From: Maribacter stanieri
GTDB lineage: Bacteria > Bacteroidota > Bacteroidia > Flavobacteriales > Flavobacteriaceae
Length of the DNA stretch: 64,000 bases
Assembly (NCBI RefSeq): GCF_900112245.1
Contig: NZ_FOYX01000002.1
Span: 1 to 64,000 of the forward strand
Direction of reading: 5' to 3'
Shown here: in pieces, positions 25,275-35,367 of the stretch
Position numbering within the stretch: the stretch's first letter is position 1
Layout of the letters: each line of letters opens with the position of its first letter
Notes under the pieces: model-generated
The model's input: the letters and a program-made list of their open reading frames with translations, nothing else
Told to the model about the DNA's origin: nothing
Database searches by the model: none
Translations under genes and position numbers: made by a program

Positions 25275-28200
25275 ATGAAAACCTTTGTTCGTTTCCTTTC
25301 CATTTCTACATTTTTACTAAGTACAACCTTAGTTCTTGCCCAAGATTTTTCCGCATTTGAATACCGTACTATTGGTCCCTCTAGAGGTGGTCGTGTTACT
25401 ACGGTTACTGGTACTCCTGTTTTGCCAGGTACTTTTTACCTAGGTGCATCTGGTGCCGGTGTTTGGAAAACAGATGATTATGGCACATCTTGGAATAATA
25501 TTTCTGACGGATTTTTTGATACTCCTTCTATTGGTGCTATTGAAGTTGCTCTTAATGACCCTAATATCGTTTATGTGGGTACTGGTTCTGACGGACTGCG
25601 TAGTAACATCATCAGCGGAAAAGGAGTTTATAAATCTATAGATGCCGGAAAAACTTGGGACCATATCGGTTTGGCAAAAGCCGGACAAATTGGTGCCGTG
25701 GAAATTGACCCTACCAATAGTAATATAGTTTGGGTAGCGGCAATTGGTGATGCTTTTAAAGCTAATGAAGAACGTGGTATCTATAAAACTATAGATGGTG
25801 GTGCTACTTGGGAAAAAATGCTTCACATATCTAATACAACCGGATTTGCAGATTTAGAACTTTTACCCGGCAACCCTAATGTTGTTTATGCAGCTGCTTG
25901 GAAAGCACAACGTACTCCTTGGACAATTATATCTGGTGGAGCGAACAAAGAAGGCGGTATTTATAAATCAGTTAATGGAGGTAAAGATTGGATAAAGCTG
26001 GAAACAGGATTGCCAAAAGGATTGATAGGTAAAATAGATTTGGCAGTATCGGCCGTAGATTCTAGTATACTTTATGCAGTAATAGAAGCTCCAGGCGATG
26101 AAGGCGGAGTTTACAAATCTGTTGATCAAGGAAAAACATTTGTTCAAACGTCAAGTAATAAAGGTTTGGTCAACAGACCATTTTATTATACAAACATAGA
26201 GTTAGACCCCACCAATCCTGATATTGTGTATTCTAATGCCAATCCGTTATTAAAGTCTACGGATGGTGGTAAGAACTGGACAATGATGGCTGTACCACAT
26301 GGCGATAACCATGATATCTGGATAAACCCCAATAATCCTGATTTATTAATTCAGTGTAATGATGGTGGCGCCAATGTATCGCATAACGGAGGCAAAACAT
26401 GGTCCTCACAATTCAACCAACCAACAGCTGAAATTTATCAGGTAGCGGTAGATGATCAATATCCTTATTGGATCTATGGTGCACAACAAGATAATACTAC
26501 CATTGCAATTCCAAGTTCGGCTCCAAGTGGAACTTCTGTTCAAGGTACACAGGTAATGATTGAAGTTGGTGGCTGTGAAACAGGTCCGTCAATTCCAAAA
26601 CCTGGCAATCACAATATTGTTTACAACAATTGTAAAGGACGCTTTAGTGTTTATAATAAAATAACCGGTACAGGTAGAGAATACTCTATAGGTGCTTCCA
26701 ATATTTACGGTCACAACCCTAAAGATTTAAAATACAGGTTTCAACGTGTAGCTCCTGTTCACGTATCTCCACATGATCCTGATGTCGTTTACATGGGTTC
26801 TCAATTTGTGCATAAAACAAGAAATGACGGAGTTATTTGGGAAACCATTTCTCCAGATTTAACTGCCTTTGAAGCAGATAAGCAGGTTATTTCAGGAAGT
26901 CCAATAACTAGAGACATTACCGGTGAAGAATATTACAGTACAATTTATTCGATAAGAGAATCTAAAATAAAGAAAGACCTTATTTGGACGGGATCTAATG
27001 ACGGTGTTGTTTCAATAACCCAAGATGGCGGACAAACATGGTCAAATGTTACACCTAAGAAAATGCCAAAAGGCGGAAGAGTTGAATCAATTGAACCTTC
27101 TCAATTTGACCCTGCAAAAGCATATATTTCGGTAGACAGACATTTGTTAGGTGATGCTACTCCGTATTTCTATAAAACAGCGGATTATGGTAAAACTTGG
27201 GAATTGATAAGTACCACTACAAATGGAATTCCAGCTGACTATACAGCTAAAGTATTACGTGAAGATCCAGAAACTGCTGGACTTTTATATGCAGGTACAG
27301 AATACGGAATGTTTGTTTCTCTGGATGACGGTAAACAATGGAAATCGTTTCAACAAAACTTACCCGTTACACCTATTACCGATATCATTATTAAAAGAGG
27401 AGATTTGGTTTTAAGTACCATGGGGCGTGGTTTTTGGGTATTAGATAATATTACCACCTTAAGAAATGTAGATATTACGACACTAGCGGATTCCCCTGTT
27501 TTGTTCAAACCAGATAATACGATAAGATATCGTACACCAAGAAGAGCAAAAGGTTTTCCTGATTACCCAACAACCGGAGTTTTAATTGATTATTACTTGC
27601 CAAAGGAATTTAAAAGCGAGGTGCAATTAGAAATTTTAAACGCCAACAAACAGTCTGTCGCTTCTATTTTAAGTGATTCTACAAAGATTAAATCTAGCAA
27701 GGAAGAAGTTGAAAATATGGGGCTTAGTATGACTTTTAGTTACTTTGATGCAAAGCTTGAAACCAAAAAAGGTATTAATAGATTTCAATGGGATATGCGC
27801 CAAAAAGGTGCATGGAGCGATAAAGAATCTAGAAGGTATAAAAATGGACCTATAGTACCACCAGGTTCTTACATTGCTAAATTAACAGTAGGAGAGAAGA
27901 CGTTGGAACAGCCTTTTGAAATTTTGGTAGATCCACGTTTAACAGAAGAAGGTATAGATAATACTATCATTCTTGATCACTTAGCTTTTGAGAATAAAGT
28001 GCTTGATTTATTAACGGAAGCCAGAAAGTTTCAGTCAGAATTAGAGGCACAGATTAAGAAAACTAAAGGAGATGAAAAAGCTTCCTTAGAGACTGTTTTA
28101 AAAGAAATAAAAAATGATGAAGGTGCATATCCTCAACAAATGCTGGTTGCCCAAATATCCTATTTATCCTATATCGTTGGTGGTGCAGATAAAGTGCCTG

Positions 28201-28277
28201 GCAATGAAGAAGTAGAACGTCTTAAAGAGTTACAACAACAGTTTAATTCTGTGAAAAATAAAGTAAAACTTAACTAA
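25275..28277 (+). CDS. Secreted VPS10/BNR-repeat beta-propeller protein
   Basis: 1000 residues with a signal peptide (about 1-22, ending VLAQ). Around ten Asp-box (SxDxGxTW) motifs are visible, for example SIDAGKTW, TIDGGATW, STDGGKNW, TQDGGQTW and TADYGKTW. They form two linked sortilin/VPS10-type propellers over about residues 25-760, followed by a region of about 240 residues with a possible beta-sandwich and helices. Databases often label such proteins glycosyl hydrolase, but Asp boxes alone do not show catalysis. It is probably an extracellular or periplasmic binding or hydrolytic protein. It stands alone, with a TAACTTTAG near-match to the -7 consensus about 28 bases before the ATG. Confidence 0.85.
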   Translation: MKTFVRFLSISTFLLSTTLVLAQDFSAFEYRTIGPSRGGRVTTVTGTPVLPGTFYLGASGAGVWKTDDYGTSWNNISDGFFDTPSIGAIEVALNDPNIVYVGTGSDGLRSNIISGKGVYKSIDAGKTWDHIGLAKAGQIGAVEIDPTNSNIVWVAAIGDAFKANEERGIYKTIDGGATWEKMLHISNTTGFADLELLPGNPNVVYAAAWKAQRTPWTIISGGANKEGGIYKSVNGGKDWIKLETGLPKGLIGKIDLAVSAVDSSILYAVIEAPGDEGGVYKSVDQGKTFVQTSSNKGLVNRPFYYTNIELDPTNPDIVYSNANPLLKSTDGGKNWTMMAVPHGDNHDIWINPNNPDLLIQCNDGGANVSHNGGKTWSSQFNQPTAEIYQVAVDDQYPYWIYGAQQDNTTIAIPSSAPSGTSVQGTQVMIEVGGCETGPSIPKPGNHNIVYNNCKGRFSVYNKITGTGREYSIGASNIYGHNPKDLKYRFQRVAPVHVSPHDPDVVYMGSQFVHKTRNDGVIWETISPDLTAFEADKQVISGSPITRDITGEEYYSTIYSIRESKIKKDLIWTGSNDGVVSITQDGGQTWSNVTPKKMPKGGRVESIEPSQFDPAKAYISVDRHLLGDATPYFYKTADYGKTWELISTTTNGIPADYTAKVLREDPETAGLLYAGTEYGMFVSLDDGKQWKSFQQNLPVTPITDIIIKRGDLVLSTMGRGFWVLDNITTLRNVDITTLADSPVLFKPDNTIRYRTPRRAKGFPDYPTTGVLIDYYLPKEFKSEVQLEILNANKQSVASILSDSTKIKSSKEEVENMGLSMTFSYFDAKLETKKGINRFQWDMRQKGAWSDKESRRYKNGPIVPPGSYIAKLTVGEKTLEQPFEILVDPRLTEEGIDNTIILDHLAFENKVLDLLTEARKFQSELEAQIKKTKGDEKASLETVLKEIKNDEGAYPQQMLVAQISYLSYIVGGADKVPGNEEVERLKELQQQFNSVKNKVKLN

Positions 28278-28285
28278 ATATTTAC

Positions 28286-28318
28286 TGGGCAATTGTTACG
28301 AATAACAACAATTGCCCA
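28286..28318 (+). terminator. Hairpin after the propeller gene
   Basis: TGGGCAATTGTT pairs with AACAATTGCCCA around a nine-base loop. No T-run follows, so it may be an mRNA-end stabiliser or a weak terminator. Confidence 0.5.
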
Positions 28319-28436
28319 AAAATCTCGTCGATAGAATAAAGGTTTCCGTATAAACAAAAGAGCCAGACTTCTATTACATTCTACCAGAAAAGTATAAAGT
28401 TTCATTTTTGAAGTGTTAATTAAAAACACGCTTTAA

Positions 28437-29768
28437 ATGAAACAATATATAATCATAGCAAGCATTTTATTTGCTCACTTTGCTTTTGCACAGGATGTAG
28501 AAACCAATACCGCCTCTAAAATTTGGTCTTTAGAAGATTGTATTTCTTACGCAATTGAAAATAACATTACTGTAAAAGATGCTGATTTAAATACCAGTAT
28601 TTCTGAAGTAAATTATAACAAAGCAAAATCTGCTAAGCTTCCAAACTTATTTGGTAGTGCTTCCCAAAACTTCTCTAGTGGTACATCTATTGACCCAATT
28701 ACGAGCGATTATGTTTCTGATCAAATACATAGTACCAATCTTGGTATTAATAGCTCCGTAACACTCTTTCAAGGAAATCAATTAAGTAATCAGGTAAAGC
28801 AAAATCAACTATTAATAGAACAGAATAGTTTATTGGCACAAGAAGCTAAAAACAATATTGTAATAAGCATTCTAGAAACTTACCTGCAAACCCTATATAC
28901 TAAAGAAGGGATTAGCATTGCAGAAAATAATCTAATTGCTTCAGAAAAGGAAGTACTACGTGCCAAATCAAGATTAGATGCAGGGACTATTGCATTAAGT
29001 GATTATACAGAAGCTCAAAGCCAGGCAGCAACTAATAAATACAACGTAATTACAGCAAAAAATGATTACGAGCTTAACATCATCAACCTAAAACAATTAC
29101 TTGAATTATCGCCCTTAGAGGATTTAACTATTGAAACGGTTGATGAGAATCAAGACTTAATAAATCCAGAACTAAACAAAGAAGCTATTTACACCAATGC
29201 CTTATCGTATTTACCAGAGGTAGAGGCTAGCAAAACAAATATTCTAGTTAACGAAAAAGAATTAGAAATAGCGAAAGGTGGATATTTACCAACCCTTGCT
29301 TTAACAGGAAGTCTTGGTTCTGGTTACACTAGTATAAGTGACAATACTTTCACCGATCAATTAGATGTCAATTTTAATCAAAGGTTAGGGCTAAGTTTAA
29401 ACATACCTATTTTCAATAGAAACCAGACAAAATCTGCTGTACAAACAGCTGCTTTTAATATAGAAAAAGCTGAGATTCAGAAACAAACTATTGAAAAGGA
29501 AGTAATTAAAAAGGTGGAAACTGCCTACCAAAATGCGCTTTCATCACAAGAACAATTAGTGGCGGCAGAAGTCTCCCAAGATGCAGCAGAACAGTCTTAT
29601 AATCTAGCACAGAAAAAATATGAGCTGGGCGACTTAAGTACTACAGATCTGGTAATTAGTCAAAACACTTTTACCAATGCACAACAGAACTATTTACAAT
29701 CCAAATACCTAAATATTTTATACCATCAATTATTACAATTCTATCAAGGAAACGATATTAAACTTTAA
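28437..29768 (+). CDS. TolC-family outer-membrane efflux channel
   Basis: 443 residues with a signal peptide (about 1-18, ending AFAQ). The body shows the duplicated TolC pattern of long helices and short strands, opening with WSLEDCISYAIENNITVKDA and ending with YELGDLSTTDLVISQNTF, the OEP family signature. It forms the trimeric outer-membrane duct of an efflux pump. The adaptor gene follows after 5 bases, then the MacB-like ATPase, permease and histidine kinase, so it is the first gene of a tripartite ABC exporter operon. Confidence 0.93.
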   Translation: MKQYIIIASILFAHFAFAQDVETNTASKIWSLEDCISYAIENNITVKDADLNTSISEVNYNKAKSAKLPNLFGSASQNFSSGTSIDPITSDYVSDQIHSTNLGINSSVTLFQGNQLSNQVKQNQLLIEQNSLLAQEAKNNIVISILETYLQTLYTKEGISIAENNLIASEKEVLRAKSRLDAGTIALSDYTEAQSQAATNKYNVITAKNDYELNIINLKQLLELSPLEDLTIETVDENQDLINPELNKEAIYTNALSYLPEVEASKTNILVNEKELEIAKGGYLPTLALTGSLGSGYTSISDNTFTDQLDVNFNQRLGLSLNIPIFNRNQTKSAVQTAAFNIEKAEIQKQTIEKEVIKKVETAYQNALSSQEQLVAAEVSQDAAEQSYNLAQKKYELGDLSTTDLVISQNTFTNAQQNYLQSKYLNILYHQLLQFYQGNDIKL

Positions 29769-29773
29769 TCAAA

Positions 29774-30997
29774 ATGAAAAATAAAACAAAAATCATAATA
29801 GGAGGATTAGCGCTGTTAGTCTTAGCTTTTGTAGCATATAGCTTTATAAAAGGTGATGACAGTGTTTCTATTGAAGCGAAAACCATAGCAGCTAAAAAAG
29901 GGGACGTTACCACTATGGTAACTGCAACAGGTACTATTGAGCCTATAAACCAAGTTGATGTTGGTACGCAAGTCTCTGGTGTTGTGGAGAAAGTATATGT
30001 TGATTACAATAGTGAAGTTAAAGAGGGGCAATTAATTGCGGAATTAGATAAAACAAATCTTAAAGCTTCCACTACACAAGCACAAGCTTCTTATGACAAT
30101 GCTATTAGTCAAAGAAACTATTTGCAAACCATTTATGAAAGACAGAAATCGTTATACGACAATCAGGTAATTAGCAAATCTGATTTTGATGATGCTGTTT
30201 ACAATTACGAAACTGCAAAAGGTACCGTTACACAACGTTTGTCTGACTTGCAACAGGCAAAAACAAACTTAGGCTATGCAAATATCTATTCTCCTATAGA
30301 TGGTGTGGTACTTTCAAGAGATATTGATGAGGGGCAAACAGTAGCCGCAAGCTACAGTACACCTACACTTTTTACCATTGCACAAGATTTACAGGAAATG
30401 CAGGTAGAGGCAGATGTTGATGAGGCAGATATAGGGGTTGTAAAAGAAGGACAACGAGTAAGTTTTACTGTTGATGCTTACCAAGGTCAAGAATTTGAAG
30501 GTGAAGTAACGCAGGTAAGATTAGATCCAACCATTACTTCAAATGTAGTTACCTACACAGTGGTTATCAAAGCTGATAATCCTGATTTGAAACTTAAACC
30601 GGGTTTAACGGCAACCATTTCGATTTACACCCTCGAACTAAAAGATGTGTTATCGGTAGAAGCAAAAGCTATCAATTTTAAGCCTACACAACCAGAAATG
30701 ATGGCATATAATGAGCAGGAGAAGTTAACGGCAGAGCGTCCCAAAAATGGACCAAGAACAGCTGATAAAGAAGAAGTTACTAAAGTTTGGGTTTTAGAAT
30801 CTAATGGAGCTATAACTCCGAAAGAAGTGAAATTAGGTGCGAGTGATGGAGTAAACGTTCAAATTTTAAGTGGTATTAATGAAGGTGACAAATTGGTATA
30901 TAGTTTAAAATCTGTAACTACTCAATCTGGTGCCCCAGCAGGTGGTACAGAAGAGAGTCCATTTATGCCACAACGCCCAGGAGGTAAAAAGAAATAA
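29774..30997 (+). CDS. MacA-like periplasmic adaptor (membrane fusion protein)
   Basis: 407 residues. One N-terminal membrane helix (about 6-24), then split lipoyl halves (VDVGTQVSGVVEKVYVDYNS and GYANIYSPIDGVVLSRDIDE) around an alpha-hairpin of about 90 residues, then beta-barrel and membrane-proximal domains. The C-terminus is Pro/Gly/Lys-rich. It is of the MacA class, which bridges a TolC duct and a MacB transporter. It lies 5 bases after the TolC gene and 2 bases before the ATPase gene. Confidence 0.92.
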   Translation: MKNKTKIIIGGLALLVLAFVAYSFIKGDDSVSIEAKTIAAKKGDVTTMVTATGTIEPINQVDVGTQVSGVVEKVYVDYNSEVKEGQLIAELDKTNLKASTTQAQASYDNAISQRNYLQTIYERQKSLYDNQVISKSDFDDAVYNYETAKGTVTQRLSDLQQAKTNLGYANIYSPIDGVVLSRDIDEGQTVAASYSTPTLFTIAQDLQEMQVEADVDEADIGVVKEGQRVSFTVDAYQGQEFEGEVTQVRLDPTITSNVVTYTVVIKADNPDLKLKPGLTATISIYTLELKDVLSVEAKAINFKPTQPEMMAYNEQEKLTAERPKNGPRTADKEEVTKVWVLESNGAITPKEVKLGASDGVNVQILSGINEGDKLVYSLKSVTTQSGAPAGGTEESPFMPQRPGGKKK

Positions 30998-30999
30998 GC

Positions 31000-31743
31000 A
31001 TGAGTAAAGAAATCATTAAAATAGAAGACTTAAAACGTGAGTTCGTCATGGGCACAGAAACTGTTCATGCGCTACGTGGAATATCATTCTCTATAAAGGA
31101 AGGGGAGTTTGTAACTATTATGGGCTCTAGTGGTTCTGGCAAAAGTACTATGCTTAACATATTGGGCTGCTTAGATCAACCCACATCAGGTACTTACGAG
31201 ATCGATGGCGTAAGTATGAAAGATTTAAGTAGAAATGAACTGGCTACAATTAGAAATGAGAAAATAGGATTCATTTTTCAATCTTATAACCTTTTAGCTA
31301 GAACATCCGCAATAGAAAATGTAGAGTTACCATTGTTATATAACAGCAAGGTATCTACAGAGGAGCGAAGAGAACGGGCTATTAAAGCTTTAGAAATGGT
31401 TGGTTTGGGAGATAGATTACATCATACACCTTCTCAACTTTCTGGTGGTCAACAACAACGTGTTGCCATTGCTAGATCACTAGTAAACAACCCAGTAATG
31501 ATTTTAGCAGATGAGGCAACGGGTAATTTAGATACACGTACTTCTTATGAAATTATGTCTTTATTTCAAGAATTGAACAAGAAAGGTATCACCATCACCT
31601 TTGTTACTCACGAGCCTGATATAGCTACGTTTAGTAGTAGAACAATTGTATTAAAAGACGGGGATATCATGCAAGATTATCAAAATCATAAAATACAATC
31701 CGCAGCAGCAGAATTGGCAAAATTGCCTAAACAAGACGATTAA
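31000..31743 (+). CDS. MacB-type ABC transporter ATP-binding protein
   Basis: 247 residues. Walker A GSSGSGKST at 42-50, signature LSGGQQQRVAIARSL, Walker B MILADEATGNLD and the switch His in FVTHEPD. It is of the LolD/MacB class. In most proteobacteria this domain is fused to the permease in MacB; here it is a separate polypeptide, the common Bacteroidetes arrangement. The permease starts 2 bases downstream. Confidence 0.94.
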   Translation: MSKEIIKIEDLKREFVMGTETVHALRGISFSIKEGEFVTIMGSSGSGKSTMLNILGCLDQPTSGTYEIDGVSMKDLSRNELATIRNEKIGFIFQSYNLLARTSAIENVELPLLYNSKVSTEERRERAIKALEMVGLGDRLHHTPSQLSGGQQQRVAIARSLVNNPVMILADEATGNLDTRTSYEIMSLFQELNKKGITITFVTHEPDIATFSSRTIVLKDGDIMQDYQNHKIQSAAAELAKLPKQDD

Positions 31744-31745
31744 TT

Positions 31746-32966
31746 ATGAGACTATTAAATCTATTTAAAATCGCTTTCAAAGCTATAATTCTAAACAAAA
31801 CAAGAACTTTGTTGACCATGTTAGGGATTATCATTGGCGTAGCTTCGGTAATTGCCATGTTAGCTATAGGTGAAGGTTCTAAAGAGAGTATTAGAAGTAC
31901 CATTTCAAGTATGGGATCTAATATGATAACTATACGTCCTGGGGCAGATGATAGAGGTCCTGCAAGGGGTAGTGGTGGTGATGTACAAACTCTAACGCTT
32001 GCTAATTATGAAACGATAAAAAATCAATCTACACTTCTAAGTTATATAACACCTATTGTTAATGGCGGCGGACAAGTAATAAACGGTGCCAATAACTGGC
32101 CAAGTACCATCTATGGTGTTAACCCAGAATATTTGGAGATTAAAGTTGTGGGGCTTCAAAGCGGGAGTATGTTCACCGATGCCGAAGTAAAATCTGCCTC
32201 TAAAGTTGTTGTTCTTGGACAAACCGTTGTAGACAATGTATTTCCTGATGGTCAAGACCCTGTAGGTCAAATGATTCGTTTTGATAATATTCCGTTTAAA
32301 GTTATTGGAGTTTTAGAAGAAAAAGGGGAGAATACATTTGGGCAAGATCAAGATGATGTGGTTATCGCTCCTTACACCACGGTACAAAAACGAATTCTGG
32401 CTATTGATTATTTGAATCAGATCATGGCATCTGCCATTAGTGAAGATGATGCACCCGATGCTGTAATAGAGGTTACCGACATTTTACGTGCAGAACATAA
32501 GTTAATGTATACCGAAGATGATGATTTTACGGTTCGTTCCATGGAGGAGCTAATTTCAACATTTAGCTCTACCAGTGAAATGCTTACTATTCTTTTAGTT
32601 GCAGTTGCCAGTATTTCATTATTAATTGGTGGTATAGGCATTATGAATATCATGTACGTATCGGTAAAAGAGCGAACAAAAGAAATAGGACTTCGTATGG
32701 CTGTTGGCGGTAAAGGTTCTGATATTTTGATGCAATTTCTTATTGAAGCAATTTTAATAAGTATTACTGGTGGACTACTTGGTGTAATCTTAGGTTTAGG
32801 TGCTACCGTTTTTATAGAAAAGTTCTTACATTGGCCTACAAGTGTGGCATTGTATTCAATAATAATATCGTTTGCCGTTTGTGCGGTAACAGGTATTTTC
32901 TTTGGATGGTATCCTGCAAGAAAAGCATCGTCACTAGATCCTATCACAGCATTACGTTATGAATAA
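31746..32966 (+). CDS. MacB-type ABC transporter permease
   Basis: 406 residues. One transmembrane helix near residues 20-42, a periplasmic MacB_PCD domain (about 50-240), and three helices in the last 130 residues (LLVAVASISLLIGGIGIMNI, then two more), with the FtsX-family signature RTKEIGLRMAVGG. It acts as a mechanotransmission transporter that pushes periplasmic substrates through TolC (known for MacB); the substrate here is unknown. The LytS gene follows after 6 bases. Confidence 0.93.
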   Translation: MRLLNLFKIAFKAIILNKTRTLLTMLGIIIGVASVIAMLAIGEGSKESIRSTISSMGSNMITIRPGADDRGPARGSGGDVQTLTLANYETIKNQSTLLSYITPIVNGGGQVINGANNWPSTIYGVNPEYLEIKVVGLQSGSMFTDAEVKSASKVVVLGQTVVDNVFPDGQDPVGQMIRFDNIPFKVIGVLEEKGENTFGQDQDDVVIAPYTTVQKRILAIDYLNQIMASAISEDDAPDAVIEVTDILRAEHKLMYTEDDDFTVRSMEELISTFSSTSEMLTILLVAVASISLLIGGIGIMNIMYVSVKERTKEIGLRMAVGGKGSDILMQFLIEAILISITGGLLGVILGLGATVFIEKFLHWPTSVALYSIIISFAVCAVTGIFFGWYPARKASSLDPITALRYE

Positions 32967-32972
32967 ATAATT

Positions 32973-34007
32973 ATGTACAAGAATAAAAAAATAATCATAG
33001 TTCAGCATCTACTAATATGGCTGGTGCTGTTCAGCATACCTTTTGTTTTATCATACGGTCAAGAATTGGACAATAATAGATTAATTGCCCATTTCTTAAT
33101 ACCGATGTTGTTCTATGCAATCATATTTTATCTGAATTATTTCATACTAATAGACAAATTCCTTTTTTCGAATAAAACGGTAGTATTTATTCTTATCAAT
33201 TTAGTGATTATCGGTTTTTTTATTTTGATGAAAGAATTTATTGAGGATAATTATTTTGCCGAACTCATAAAGAAACGTCCGCCAGAGGATAATAGGGAAG
33301 GACCTCCATTTAAACTGTTCTTATATGTACAAATGTTATCCTATGCTGCTCCTTTACTTTTTTCAATAGCCATTAAGACCACTAAAAGATGGGTTAGAAC
33401 TGAAGCAGAGAAAAAGGAAGCGGATAACTTTAAATTACAAACGGAACTGCAACATCTTAGATATCAGCTACAACCCCATTTCTTTTTCAATTCTTTGAAT
33501 AATATTTATTCACTTGTAGATATATCTCCAGATAAAGCAAAATCTACTATTCATAGTTTAGGCAAGCTAATGCGCTATTTGCTATATGAAACAAGTACTG
33601 AATTAGTTCCTCTTTCAAAGGAAATTGAATTCATGAGAAAGTATATCGACTTAATGAATCTTCGTTTAACAGATAAAACAACCGTAGAATCTAGTTTTCC
33701 AATTAGTGAGCCACAGACTAAAATTGCTCCATTACTGTTCATCTCTCTAATTGAAAATGCTTTTAAACATGGGGTTTCTGCCAGTAAAGAGAGTGTAATT
33801 TCAATAGATATGATTACTAATGAAAATGTAGTGATTTTTAAAATCGAAAATTACAATTTCCCTAAACAAATAAATGATAAAAGTGGTTCTGGTATTGGTC
33901 TACCCAACCTTAAGAAAAGATTAGAGTTATTATACCCTGGCAAACATCTTTTTCAGCAAGAAATCAAGAACGGAATTTATTCTGTGTATTTAAAAATTGA
34001 AATTTAA
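32973..34007 (+). CDS. LytS-type sensor histidine kinase (locus A)
   Basis: 344 residues. Four transmembrane helices lie in the first 135 residues. A short extracytoplasmic or loop stretch reads KKRPPEDNREGPPFK (about 100-114). The histidine-kinase domain has phospho-acceptor His169 in LQPHFFFNSLNN, the N-box LIENAFKHG and the G-box GSGIGLPNLKKRL. It probably phosphorylates the LytTR regulator at 37036, from which it is separated by three surface-protein genes. It is co-directional with the MacAB-TolC genes and may sense their substrate or envelope stress (inference). Confidence 0.92.
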   Translation: MYKNKKIIIVQHLLIWLVLFSIPFVLSYGQELDNNRLIAHFLIPMLFYAIIFYLNYFILIDKFLFSNKTVVFILINLVIIGFFILMKEFIEDNYFAELIKKRPPEDNREGPPFKLFLYVQMLSYAAPLLFSIAIKTTKRWVRTEAEKKEADNFKLQTELQHLRYQLQPHFFFNSLNNIYSLVDISPDKAKSTIHSLGKLMRYLLYETSTELVPLSKEIEFMRKYIDLMNLRLTDKTTVESSFPISEPQTKIAPLLFISLIENAFKHGVSASKESVISIDMITNENVVIFKIENYNFPKQINDKSGSGIGLPNLKKRLELLYPGKHLFQQEIKNGIYSVYLKIEI

Positions 34008-34038
34008 AACACTGAAAAAGAATATAGAACCCCAATCA

Positions 34039-35367
34039 ATGAATCACAAAAAATATACATTTCTAATTTGCATTTTTCTTCTAATAAGTAATTCTATTTC
34101 CGCTCATGAAGGCGGACATGGAATTCCATCCAAACAATGGGAGTTAACTACAAATGAACTATTCAAGGCTCATTTTATTTCATATGAAAATGGTGAAGTT
34201 TGGCTTATGGACGGCAACCATAGTATTCAAACTTTTCAAATTACAGACTTTGCAGAAGCTGATCAAAAGTTTATTAAAACAAAAAATGAGTTCATTCATT
34301 CATTAAATAGCAGAACAGCTATTCAACTTGGTTCACAATCATTATCAATTTTTGATTGGGCGCTTATTGGTTTCGGTATTCTTCTTTTGTCTTTTTCTGT
34401 TTTTAAGCTGATAAAACAAAAAACAGTAGTGTACCTAACACATGGAGTACTTGGTTTAGGGGTTATTTTGATTGTATCCTGTAAAAATGTGAATTCTACT
34501 AAAACCAATAATTTAGAAGTACCAGAAAACAACGTTGCAGAGATGCGAGCTTTTTTTGAGAGATTTGAAGATGTCAGTACACATTCGGACGAAAACTATC
34601 TTTATGTTTCATCCAATGGCTTACCAGATCATGATATGATGGTTGGTATTACAAACTGGCAACAACAAGTGCCTATTAAGCAAAATTATACCGGTGACAA
34701 TAGTTGGGCAATACCTACGCATCCAAAAATGGCTGAACATCCGTTATCTACAAAAACCAATTTGTTAAAAGGAGCAATTGCTGTTGCGGTGAATGGAATA
34801 CCCATTTTCAACCCTTTAAATAACAGAGGCGAAGATGCCAATGCTATTGGAGAATTAGATAATTGGGGCGGACATTGTGGTCGTGCAGATGATTATCACT
34901 ACCATTTACCACCTCTACATTTGCAGGACCAAGTTGGTGCGTGGAATCCAGTTGCTTATGCTGTTGATGGTTTTCCGGTTTATGGAGAAACCACAGATAC
35001 ATTAGATGAATATTTAGGAAAAACAAATCCAGATGGTTCGTATCAATATCACACCATTAAAGAATATCCCTATTTTATTGCAGGTATGCGGGGCGAAGTA
35101 CAATTAGACCCAAAAACAAAAGCACCTGAAAACCAAGTGTATCCGCAACCTAGAACACAAGAATTAAGACCTGCGTTAAGACCGTTACGAGGTGCGGAGA
35201 TTATTGATTTTAAATTCTTAGGAGAGAACTCATATTCCTTAACCTACAGTTTAGATTCCAAAGAATATATTATCAATTATAATTGGGACAGCGAAGATAA
35301 TTATAGCTATCAATTTATAAATCCTGATGGTTCTTCAAAACTTGAAACCTATACCCCAAGAAAATGA
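34039..35367 (+). CDS. YHYH protein with SHD1-like N-terminus and transmembrane segments
   Basis: 442 residues from the ATG at 34039. An ATG at 33997 overlaps the kinase gene and would put 14 charged residues before the signal peptide, so it is less likely. The signal peptide ends near SISA; next is His-rich HEGGHG and a domain resembling SHD1 (LFKAHFISYENGEVWL, then ADQKF). A hydrophobic stretch spans about 95-145, ending in VSCKN. The C-terminal half is the YHYH domain, with the motif at 286-289 (DDYHYHLPPLHLQ) after GGHCGRAD. YHYH domains are of unknown function; the His cluster suggests metal binding. The next gene overlaps its stop by 4 bases. Confidence 0.8.
   Translation: MNHKKYTFLICIFLLISNSISAHEGGHGIPSKQWELTTNELFKAHFISYENGEVWLMDGNHSIQTFQITDFAEADQKFIKTKNEFIHSLNSRTAIQLGSQSLSIFDWALIGFGILLLSFSVFKLIKQKTVVYLTHGVLGLGVILIVSCKNVNSTKTNNLEVPENNVAEMRAFFERFEDVSTHSDENYLYVSSNGLPDHDMMVGITNWQQQVPIKQNYTGDNSWAIPTHPKMAEHPLSTKTNLLKGAIAVAVNGIPIFNPLNNRGEDANAIGELDNWGGHCGRADDYHYHLPPLHLQDQVGAWNPVAYAVDGFPVYGETTDTLDEYLGKTNPDGSYQYHTIKEYPYFIAGMRGEVQLDPKTKAPENQVYPQPRTQELRPALRPLRGAEIIDFKFLGENSYSLTYSLDSKEYIINYNWDSEDNYSYQFINPDGSSKLETYTPRK

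Noticed and set aside
25440-25826. Minus-strand 128-codon frame in the propeller gene
   Set aside because: It is the shadow of the Asp-box-rich plus-strand frame.
32417-32947. Minus-strand 176-codon frame
   Set aside because: It is antisense to the MacB permease C-terminal helices, whose plus-strand family match is clear.
33997-34038. Earlier ATG for the YHYH protein
   Set aside because: It would place 14 charged residues before the signal peptide; the ATG at 34039 leads directly into the hydrophobic signal.
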